From NCBI GenBank assembly GCA_008921705.1, contig VFFE01005895.1:62669-126668 (forward strand): a DNA stretch of 64,000 nt. The letters are read 5' to 3'. Position numbers and translations under genes: made by a program. Below are positions 27,901 through 39,900 of this stretch, piece by piece. Numbering within the stretch: position 1 is the stretch's first letter; every line of letters starts with the position of its first letter. The notes below the pieces were generated by a model that was not told the origin of the DNA, did no database searches, and saw nothing but the letters and a program-made list of their open reading frames with translations. Source of the DNA: Burhinus oedicnemus. Taxonomy: Eukaryota; Chordata; Aves; Charadriiformes; Burhinidae.

Positions 27901-30900
27901 TTTTGGTACTGCTTTTTCACCTAGCAGACCTTCCTACTTTTTAGGACAGAAATGCACTCCTATTAGTATTTCTAGAGACAACTGTCTGGCTTTATTTTGA
28001 ATCATATAGAGAATACTTTAATTCTTGAATCATATACTAAATACTTGAATCACAAATATATTTGCTTAATAAAAAGTCATACAAATTAGGAAAGCTTTTT
28101 AGTTCCTGTGGTTTGTGTGAGATAGTATACCATTGCTTCTGCACCTCATATGGGGCTTATTGCTTTGTGGGAGAAGTGTTGCAATTAAAAAAGGAAAAAG
28201 TCTGGTTTGGGAAAAAAGCGACATTAAAAAAATTTCAATTGTTAACCTTATAAATTTTGTCTTTTTGGTTTTTGTCAAATATTGCCCCAATATTTCCTAC
28301 ATATTTAGTTTTTCTTGTTAAATTAAAAAGGGCAATAAAATACAGAAAATAATTCTGTTTCTCCATGCATATTCAGATATGCTTTCATTAGTAACGCCGT
28401 AGTAAATTTGAACTGTGACTTTTAAAAATGGTTAATCATGTCATGCATGTCTATTTTTCTACTAGTTTTTTACATAGTGTGTTTGAGTTTTTTTGTGGCT
28501 GCACTTTCTTTTTCTAACCTTAAACTATGAGTATTTATTTTTAATTTACTGAGTGCTACATAGGGTTTTCAATGTATGTCTCCTGTATGTTAACATCCAG
28601 TCTTACCCAGCAAGATACACCTGGGTGCCTAATACTTGCCAAATGATACTGTGGGCTTGAATCCTCTGGGCCATGGGTTCCTCATCATTTCTTTTATAAT
28701 TACTGGATTACATGGCAGTTTGTTATATACTTGCATTATATAAAGCAGTGTGAGAAAATTGTGGTTTTCATACTGAATAGTTTTTGTGTTTTTATGCAGA
28801 TCCACAAAGGAATTTAAATGCTTCCGTTGCTCCTTAGTTTAGGATACACAAAAGCTTTCATGTGCTTTTAACTTAAACCTAGAGCATGGCAAAAATTATA
28901 ACTTTCCCCAAAGAGGTTTCCTTTGTGCATCAGTATAACTCTAATCACCTAGTCAGGGTGACCTAGCTGAAATAACTCACTCTGGAATAACTAACTAGCC
29001 AGAATTATCCTTATCTCGCGCTGAAGGCCATTTGGGAGTTAGAAAGAGAAACCACTGTAGGGGCTGAACCAGTAGGTGATGCTGACATGCCTGACATGCA
29101 CAGATTAGAGTTCAGTGTAGAGCACATCAATTGGAGCTATATTCGCTAACAGATATGACTATTAAACTTGTAAAATGCTTGTCCAGTTAGTGTTGTCCTA
29201 GTGTTCGGCAGAGTTTCAAATCTGCATACCTATGTGCGCATAAGCAGCCTTTCAGTTCTGGAAAGGAAAAAGATTTCGAACTCAACCTTTTTCAGTATTT
29301 TCAGATGTTTGCTTCAGATTTCTGTATTCCCTTTCCTATATCCACTGCTTTCTTTCAGATCATTGTCTGTTGTGAATTTATTGTTGTGCTGCTTTATTTT
29401 CATGCACTGTAAATTAAATTTGAATATCTGACCAGAGCTGTGGCTTCTATTTGAACACAGGATGCTAGAGGTTGGATATAAAAATCTGCAGTCTTCTGGA
29501 TAATGGCATGATTGTTGGTAGTAAACAGGTCCTTGTTTTGATACAAGGCATTGCTCAGGGTGACGTTTTGCGGATGAAGGCATTAACATTGCTTTGACTA
29601 AATTGATGACAGTGAAGCATCAGGAGGTATTTCAAAAGGTTATTAAAAGATAACACTGAGCAAGTTAAAACCATGACTATAAAAGTATTTCATATATCCA
29701 TTTATTTGAAATTAAATACTGAACAGAATGGTTACCAAAGCTGTACCCCAGTGCAATGTTTTTATTTCAAACCTTACAGATTAAGCATGGATATTTCAGA
29801 GAGCAGTGGTGTGAATCTGTATCCCATGGAACCAGCAACAGCTTTAGAATTTCAGGAGTCTACAGTAAAGTGTGTTTATCTACCTTTTTTAGATAAAAAT
29901 AATGCATTTGTTAGATTAATCATATTCAAGTTTCTACACAATGAATTATATATTTGCATTTGTTTGTCTTTACACATAGCAGCCAAATGCAGATGGAGAT
30001 GTCTTCCCTTGGTCAGGTATGTTAATGAGTGTATTATTATAAAATATTTGGGGGTGAAAGACAGGAAATGAGCCAACGATTTCATCTATTATTCATCTAT
30101 CAACTAGGGAAGGGAAAAATCTAGTCAGCTGGAGGACAAACTAATTCTTCTTTAACATTTTTATGGAATCACTTTTGGTTTTTTATATGTGTTATACATA
30201 AAATTTTTCTCAGTTTATCAGTTACTTTTTCATCTTATTTTTCCCCCCCCGTGTGCGGCTTTCGTGTATGCCAGTTCATAGCTCAGCTATGCATACTTGT
30301 CTACCATCCCACCCGCCTATCTCCCTGTTCTGGTATAGGAAAACAGTACATTTATTAAGGATAACCCCAAAATATTTTGTAAACTAAAAATTAGTGTTTT
30401 CCCAGAGCACTGTTGCTATAGTTACAGAGTATATAAAGCATGATTTGGAGTTTTGCAGTGTGATGTATGCTGCTTGTTATTTGATCTGTATCCTGACTGG
30501 TGAACTGGTATTCGTTATGACGTACTTTGTTTAGATTTACATTATCTACCTGTTAGCATTGGAACTGCAAGTATATAGTATCTGCTTGCTTCTTTGTTCG
30601 CTTTTCATCACAGCATTTGTAATAAATGCTTCTGAGGTGATGTTATGCAAAAGAAGATACAGTTCTATTTCCAGTGATACACAGTCTGAAGAGTTTTTAA
30701 TCTTACAGAGAGAAAATGCTGAAGAGGAACTAGAATTTCAGAGGAGGAGGGAATTGATTATGGAGAAAGCAAAGCCTGAAGTGAGAACTTGTGAACAGGA
30801 TGAAAAATGGTCATTGAGTCAGGTATGGAGGTGTCTGGTTGCAATAAATGTGGAAACATTTGGAATGGATTGTTGCATTCTGTCAGTTTCTGTGTAACGA

Positions 30901-33900
30901 TCATAGTGGGTTTAGCTGTCTCTCAGGAAAAAACTGATATAATGAAAATAATAAAAGTCTTTTCTTCCAATAAATGCTACAGTATTTGCAGTGGTTGCAT
31001 TTCCCTGGAAAAAATAAATCACTTCAAAGTTAGATCTTCAATAAAACGAAACACCTGATTCCTCTTCCTGTCAATACTCTTGTAGTTATATAAGCTGCTA
31101 AGTTTTTGTTAACAGCAGTATTTTTAATCTGTTTAATATTACAAACAGACTGTATATAGGTTGAGATGATAGTTTTAAAGTTTCAAAAGTATTTTAAGTT
31201 TTGTATACATTGCAATGATCCAGAAATGAAAAACTGTGGAAAAATTTAATTTAAATATTTGGTGCACATGTTATTACTTCAGGACTTGTTTGTATAGGGA
31301 TTTTTGTGACTGCTTTTGCAAGAAGATTCTGAGAACAAAATTACATAATGTTCTCTCTATATTGGTAGTACCTTAATATGATCTGTCTTATCCAGACATA
31401 GATTGAATCTGGTTTATCTTGATGCTTTTCAAATACTCTTATATATAATCATCATTACTGTCAAACATTCCTGGGAGAGCCTTGTGATTTTGTTAGTCTT
31501 AATTTTGTCTTTGTTTTTTCTTTAAAATATCAAATTAAAAAAAAAATTGAGTTGGCTAATCTCTTTTGTTGCATTGTTGTACATTGGGGTTACCACACTT
31601 TAGTTGGAACAGTTCTTACTATGTTGCTGAGATTAACAGATAAGGCTAATTCAGTGTCAAAATGCCTGTGGTCTCTGTGTTTTGATGAACTGTTTAACAA
31701 GGACACTGCTGGTTCACTTTTAAGAGCCTTTTAAAAAGAAGAAATAATCTTCCTAAACACTTGTAGAGGGCCTGATCTGGACTGTGTTATGCAGGTGAGA
31801 GCACTAGGCATGTTCCATGAAGCGGAAACACATTTTGCAAGAGCAAGTTTTTAATCATGATGCTTTCTGTGTAGTACAGTAAGTGTGTGTGTTACTACTT
31901 GTGTTACTAAATTGATTCAATTTAGCATAAACTCAAAATTCTGACTAGTGACCTGCATGCTATGAGAGAGAGATTAGACCTGCAACACAGGCATAACTAG
32001 CAGGCCTGTTGCAAGAACATAGTCCCTAAGCACAGGAGTGTTCAAGCGTGCAAGTCCCCAGGTAGAACTGGCAGGGATCAGATGAGCAAGATTTCTTTCT
32101 GTTTATTCTAGGTAATACAGTGGTTGAGGTAGTATTCTGAAAGATATCTAAACCTGAAAAATTATTTTTAGGCTTCAAAAGTAGCTGTGAAAGTACATGA
32201 AGCAAAATGGGTGTGTAATCTTCCTTCCCATCTTGCTAACTTTTGGAAAGCCCTATGACTGTTGGGACCAAGTGTTCCAAGTGCTGTCTTTTTTTTTTTC
32301 TCCCTGTTTTTTACTGATTAAAAAAAAAATGGCCCTAAGAAAATGATTTTGAATTGAATTATAATTTGTTCTTACTTATGCCAGCTGTGTTTCTGCTGAG
32401 TTATGATTGATGCAGAATTAATGTTGTATTTCAGATTTATTCATGTGATTTATATGTTTCCAATTTAACAATAGCAGAAGTGGTAACAAGTTATGTTATA
32501 TTGCAATTATAAAATGAATTGGTTACAGAATACTTCTCTCTTCAAATCTATATTAAAAAAATCTATATTTGCATATTAAACTCTCGGTGCTAGTTTAATT
32601 ACAAAATCTGTGAGACAAAATTGGATACTGCATTTGAACCAACAGACGTTAAAATCTTATAAATGCAGTTATAATTATTTAGGATTGAAACTAAAAAATG
32701 AATGGCAGATCTGTGCAAATAATTTCCACAAGGTTTTTTAAATGTTGTTCAGCTAGCAATAAAAGTATTTATTATTCATTAAAATTAATTGTTTCAGTGA
32801 AAAGAATTATGTATTAATGTGTATCTAAGTATTAGGAGTGAAATATCTTGTTGTGGTGTATCACTAATATACTTGCTGAAATGGTCTTTTTTTTTGTTTT
32901 TTTTCTCCTTTCCAAACACGCAGAATGATCTAATTGTTTGGAATACAAGCGGGCAAACCTCTCACAATGAGGTAAGATGCTAGTGCCGTTTGTTTGTCTC
33001 TTATACGTTTTATATGAACGGTTCATATACTAAATGAAACATGTAATTGAATATCACAGAAAATATGACTGAGCTCATCAGTAATGGATATGTGGTTTAT
33101 TTGGCCTGTGGTTTATTCTTGTCATCTTAAGGATTTACTGCGGTATAAAAATATGCTTTCTGATAAGCTTGTTTCTGAGTCATGTAGTTTAGTATAAAAC
33201 ATTTAATTTTTTTACATTTTGTTCTTTCTGCTACATTTCTCTTTTTTGACTCTTCCTTGTTCCACAAGAGTTTCTATTGATTTCAGTGCAATTTTTTTTT
33301 GCACAGTTGTGTCATGTCATTGGTTAGTTTTCAGAGAAGTCCTATTTTATTGATCCTATCACTTTCACATTGCGAATCTCAGCAAAGGGTCAAAAAGGGA
33401 AACAGTAGGGAGCTCTTTATGGAGATCTTTTTCCCTTCTTATTTTCTGTGCAGAAACAGGGCTTCTCCCTCTACATTGCAGTGCGTATGAGCATCTTGCA
33501 AATTCATGAGCACCCAGCCACACCAGTCTTGGTGATGGGACTCCTATAGTTCCTGGCTCCCTGAGGAATCACTTTTTAAATAGGATTCCCATTGTGGAGT
33601 TTGGTTATGGGACACTTTCTATGTTACCATTGGTGGTATGATGATTATGCCTCACCTTCTCCTGTGTGCTGCTACTCCATTCTTCCTTCTGCAACTGTTA
33701 GCCTAGTTCAGGATCAAGGGTGATCCTGCTCTGAGGTGTATGCTTAACTTCCTCTTTTCTGCTTTTGAGACAGAAGTTGTGTTGCAGGGAAAATACCATG
33801 CAGAATGGTTTCTTTCTGTGAAAGAAACAAATGTATATAAGGAAAAAAATGTGTCTTTGCTTTGTTTTTTAGGTGTCCTGTGCCACAAAAATGTATGTTT

Positions 33901-36900
33901 GATGGAACCAAGTGATTACGTGGGAGAAAAATGAGAAATAATTGAGCTTGCTTATAGCTAGGGGGAATATCTTGCAGTCTTTGGTCAGAAACTCATCTTT
34001 TCCAGGAAAGGAATAGGATGGAATAAAAAAGGGAGGCTATATTGTCATCAGATCATGGTGGAATAGTTGTAGTGTGCAGTATTGTTAACTTTTGCATTTT
34101 ATACAATCAGTTAGCTGAGGTATTCTGGATGTTACTCTTACTATAGATCTATGTTTTTGAATTACACAGAACAAGGATAAAAGTCCGACAATGTCTCCTA
34201 CTGCAAACACCACAATCCCTTTTGGCCTGAAGCCACGATCAGGTAATGTGGGAGAGAAAATTAACCAATTTGTGTGTGCTTTTTTCTTTTTTCACATCTG
34301 TGTTATTAATAGATGTCTGTATTTTTTTTTCCCTTTAAGAAGGCAGTGATGAAACATTTTCTATACAACAGTTAGAAGAAGATTAGAACATTTTAAGGTT
34401 ATAGGTTTGAATCAAGACTGAATTTGTAACAAGTATGTATTTGGCACATTATATATGGATCAATTTTCATCCCTTACTAATAAATCAGGTGTTTTATAAA
34501 ATTATATGTATGTATGTTTAAAAAATATGTGTGTGTGTGTGTATAAATACACATATTTTATACATGTATACATATATATCATCTGTGCTGACATACTAAT
34601 TGAAACATGATTTTTGCTTAATTGGTATGTAGTGGTACAGTTTAGATTTTGTTGAATAATATATGTGAATAGTTAGGCTTGTTTGGAAAATGCTTATGCA
34701 TTGCTCTGAAAATTGCTCATTGCAATGAGTCTTTCAGTAGTTATGCTTGTGTAAGCAAGCATCTTATAGGAAGATTAGATGTTCACTTCAGCCAGCAGCT
34801 GAGTTTAATGAATTTGCAATACAGTAAATCTGCATAAACATCCATCTTTTAACAACCAGCAATTTATTTATTAAAACAAACAAACAAGCGAAAAAAACCC
34901 ACAAAAAACTATTGATGTATTCAAGGGCTTGGATAACAGCTTCTTTGAAAAACAGGATTAGCTACAGGATTAAACTCAGTTTTTATCTTCTCTGTGCTGA
35001 GGTAGTCAATGTTTTACGTCTTCTCACATCACCTCTAAAGAATAACTGTAGGTTTTTCAGTATGTTTCAGCATCCTAAGACTAATTATGGTTTCTTGCAT
35101 TCACCACAAATGCTTTTAATCAAATGCTCTATACCACTATAAGCTTGTAGTTTCCATTACAAAGTATCTTGGCACTAATGGCACCAGTTTCACATTTGAA
35201 TGTTTAAGAAATTGTACCCATAGATTCGGGTTTTTTTTTAAAAAAAAAGTTTTAAAAAGCAAAGAAAATGGTGTTAAACCAACCTTGTTTCATGAAGAGG
35301 AAATTTTAAATTTCTGACGTAGTAATGATATACAGTTTGACAGATCTATTCTGTTGCATTTCTTAGTTTGTTGAACTGTTAAACTCTGGTTCTATTCTTG
35401 TATGTTCCTGATGTTTTAGAGATGTTGTTATTTCTCTATATAAAGTACAGGTTAAATGATGAGTAAATGGGTCCTTTCAGGATTTGGAAAAAATAAAACA
35501 TTGAGTAATACTGCACAGTCCAGTGACAGCATTGCGATAACACCGTTAGGAGAAAGATGCGTGAAGGCAAATGGGCCCATGCCATATTGCTGCTTTCAGG
35601 GGATGTAGCCTGTCTTCTGCTGAGCTGCCAGTGAAATTTGCTGCTCAGGACTGGAAGCAGTGTTGTGGGAGAGAATGCAAGACCGTGACTTCTTGTTCAA
35701 GTGTTAGTTTAACATGCACTTCCGAATCTTAGTATATTGGTGTGCCAAGATGTCCTATGCTTACTGAATGACTGTAATAGGTCAGGGCAAAATAGCCTAG
35801 TGGAGTATTTCTAGGAAGACTGGATTGCAGAGGTTGCAGCTTTGCAACAAATCCTCCATGTTGCATGATGGAAGACCAGATGTGCACAACTCCTGCAGTT
35901 CTTCCCCTGTCTGTATTGCAGCTGTGTGTAGCCTCATTAAATACCAAAGTCAGTTGGTTGTAATCCGTTGATTTTCTACACTGTACCAATTCAAAATCAT
36001 ATATTTGAATTGCTTTGAGTATGCTGATACTATAGTCTCTTTTGGTCACAGCTGTGGGTTGCAGAAAACTTGATAATCTGAACGTGTTTTCCTTTCTGTA
36101 TCATACACTACAGAGTCAGCAACCTAGAGCCATTACTGCACAATCTTTCATCTCATCACATCCAGTTTCAGTCATGTTACCTTAAATTTATACCATGGTA
36201 AGACAGGGGAATTTGGCAATAGTAAAACTTTAGGTCCAACTTCAGATAAAAAGACAGTATATTATCTGTGTAGCACAATGTAACAAAATGAAACCTTGCA
36301 AAGGAGTGGTGAAGCTGCATATTGTTTCCTGTCTTGCTGCCCCCCTAGAACTACTCTAAAACTAGTATTAAAATTTGTTTTGCTAACACATAAGAATTAT
36401 TTACAGGTAGAAGTAGTACATGACTGAAAATACTAGCATGTTTGTGAATCCTGCATGTTTTTCCCATTAAAGCTGGTTACCTTGCCATGTCTCTTCATGT
36501 CAGGACATGTCATGTTTCTTCAGTGTATTTCCTTTAAGACTTTGTGCAAGTTTTGTGTGAATTTGAACCATCCTATCACTGTCTGAATTTGTGCTTGTTA
36601 ATTATATACTGCCTTATTGCCCTAGACCTGAGCGAGTCTAGGGGTCCAGCAATTCTGTGATCCAAGAAAGTTTTTCAGCTCAGTTTGTAGCTATTTTAAT
36701 AGCTTTTTTTCCATTTAAGTTCTTCATGGCCTTAGGGGAAACCTTAAAACCTACTGGAAGTGAGTTTTAGCTATTTAACTTCATTAGAGCTTACATTTGA
36801 ATTACTTGCTTCTGTAAGTCTTTTAAATCTGAGTGCAAGATTAAAAGAACATTAAAATGTTCTAACTAAAATGTATACATCGTTCTCTGTGGAAAACATA

Positions 36901-39900
36901 GTGGCAGATTTTCAATGAAAATATGTGCAGCCATACTTTTCTGAAATTTGAGAGTTTATTTTCACTGTGTTTATTTTAATCTATTTTAAATGAATGTTGC
37001 TTTCTATTTTTCTTTTCCTTTCTCATCATTTCATAATGTTTTATGTCTCTTGGAAAGGTGAAAGTAAACTGTTCTAGGCTTCTGGTAAGGATTCCAGTTT
37101 TTTGAAGTACACACACAAATGAAAGTGCTTCCAGAGGATAAACTGCAGTGGCTTAAACTTCTGTGTTCATACATACTCATATGTGTTCAGGACTGGAGGT
37201 CCTTTTATTCTTTCATTTTAAAGCTAGGCAAAACATTGGGAAAATTCATATCTGATGTCTGACATGGTACCCAAAGAAAGTGTTTTGAAGGGTAATGAAT
37301 GTGTTTTGACTTCTTGACAGATTCTTTTCAAAGGTCAGATGTTTACATAGAAGGTAAAAAGAGAGGGGATTTTTTAATATTTCAGAATATTTCCTCCTGT
37401 GTGTTAAATACTTTCATAGAGTACGGGCTTCTCAAATTCACATTAATTTTGAAAGCCTTAAAAAAATTCTATTAAAAAAACCCGAATAATTACAAGTTTT
37501 CTTAGAATCATAGTTTTGCTCTTGGGACGTGCTTTTGCTCGCAGAAAAGGAATCACTCAAATTGTTAATAAATTTAAACTCTTCATGCTTGATTCATGAA
37601 TTGATTAAAATGTTCAGAGTGGTGCCAGTTGTCGAAAATTAGTGTTGCAAAGTTCTTGCCATATCTTTAATATGCCAGACCTTGCAGCCTGAACATCTAC
37701 TAATACATCTTGCAATACTCAAGAATACGTTTTGCTTTTGTTCTGTGCCATTTTGAGGTCACTGTGTTTCATAGTTTCTACTGAACAAGGTGACAGCAAC
37801 ACAGACAAACAAACAAAAACAATTTGTACCTTCAGAGACTAAAAGAAGCACTTGGCAAAACTCAAAATCACAAAGCAGTTTGTAATGTGAAGTGAAAAGT
37901 TGTTCCCTTGCAACTGTTTACATAGCATAGTCTTACTTGTGAGTCCAGTGTCTTCATTTTGGTAACTTGCAGAGGATTTGAAGCACAGCGTTAGTACCTG
38001 TGGACATGCTCGTCTCACTGTCTGTCAAGTTTGTTGAAACACGTAATGATCGTTAGAACTTGACAGTATTTTTCCGTCCTTTGAGTGGTAGTTACTGCTT
38101 TTATAATGTCTGGATATCTATTACTTCCATTTGTTTTCTTCCCTAACTGCATTATTTGTGTTCTTTGGAAAATAGTGAGAATCCTAATTGCCAGCATAAT
38201 TAAAGACTGTTTATCTTTTGCCATAAATCCGTGTTCTGTTACCCAGTGTTGACTCTGCTCAAAGTTGTGCTGACTCTCAGGTTCAGCTGATCTGGTGTGC
38301 CAACAGCCAGAAGCAGTAAACTGGCTTTGGAAAAAGGCATGGCTAATGAAAGTGAGCTCTTGAAGAGTTGAGCGTGAAGAGAAGTTTAAGGTGAAATTTT
38401 CTATGATGCTATCTGAATTATCATCATGTTAATACAGATTCCAGAATTGTGGGAAGGAGGAAATCTATGTGATTAAGTTCCTTATGATTATTAATTTGGA
38501 GTGCTCTAAAATAGGGACTTTCTGTGCTTACTGAAACTTTAGCTTTGACTTTCTTCTAATATTTAATGATTTTAGCTGTTTTATGATCTACACAGTAATT
38601 TTAAATTGATTTAGGGTTATGGTTTAGCATTTAGAGTAGAGGTAGTTTATAATCTCCAGTTTAGTTTGAGAAGCATGAATGTTGCTTGTGTGTGGTATTC
38701 AGTAGATAAAACATGGAAATATATGTAGGAAACCAAGAAGTGAATGAGTTCATAATTGTTGTGGCAGAAGCGGTAAGGAACATTGTGATCAGATATAGGA
38801 AAAACTCATTAATTATTGACATTGTTGTGAATGGCAGAGGAGAGATTTAAATTCTGTGTCAGAAAATAGGAAACCAGTGGGAAGCTTTGAAAGGATGGAT
38901 AACGTGCTGAAGATAAGCATGGAGGATATATTTTAAGGATGTCAGTGTCCAGTTCTGAGACATTGTAGGATGGAGGTTTGAGGAAAGCTTGGGCGGAAAG
39001 CCTTGCCACAATCAGGACAGGAGACAGAAGTGCAGAGTAGATGTGGCAGGGAAAGAACAAAGATGAACACTGAAGGATTTGAGGGACAAATAAGACGTGT
39101 TGTCATGATGGACAGGAGAGAAGGAGAGAAGACAGAATGGTTGGAGAACAGGGACTGTATTGCTGTACAAGTGAATTGATGGGTGGTCATGAACTGTAGG
39201 CAAGACATGCTTTTACAGTCATCTGATGAATAGTCTCCAGACTCTGTTGCAGCTTCTGTGGAAATGTGCAATTTTGCATGCTTTAGGGAGCCCCGTTGGA
39301 TCGTTACTAAATTTGTGCTTGTTAGAAGACTGTCTACAGTGCAGGTTTGCCAAGGCTTGTGGTGCAGACTCAGGATCACCCTTTAGAGTTACTGTATATC
39401 TATCTGTTATTGTCCCTGGAAAGTCTGTAGAAGTTGCAGAGGACCAGAACTTTCCAAGGGTGGTGGCCCCATTGTAGGTTTGGAGTTATTGCTGGGGCAG
39501 TCAGCAAGAAATAAAAGTAGTCTGCATGTACTATTAAGTGAATTAAAACAAAAGGAAAAGACCTGTAGTACATGTACTTACAGACCATATTTCAACAGAA
39601 TGAGAATCCAAGGGATAATGTAGTTGCTACTTATCAAAATCAGCTAGGAAGTTGTAATGTAATAATATTTTCATATAGATGTGTAAATTTTCTTTGTCTT
39701 TGAGGGAGGAAGTGTTCTTATTACATAGTAACAAAAAATACCAAAATGCTCATTGTCTGAACTTTTCATTGCTGAAACTTCACAACTGATATATTTGCCT
39801 TCTGATTCACAGAGTCAAGGTATTTGTCAGGTTATAATGTGAAATCTATGGGTACTTTTTCTTAAAACTTGGTTGTAAACAAGTTGTGTGAAGTGCTATG

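Noticed and set aside
38942..39379. Antisense 145-codon ORF ending in a zinc-finger-like CPDCGKAF stretch
   Set aside because: Only one partial finger, with a Cys where the first His is expected, no linker, no neighbouring fingers, and a purine-rich plus strand that makes long antisense frames likely by chance.
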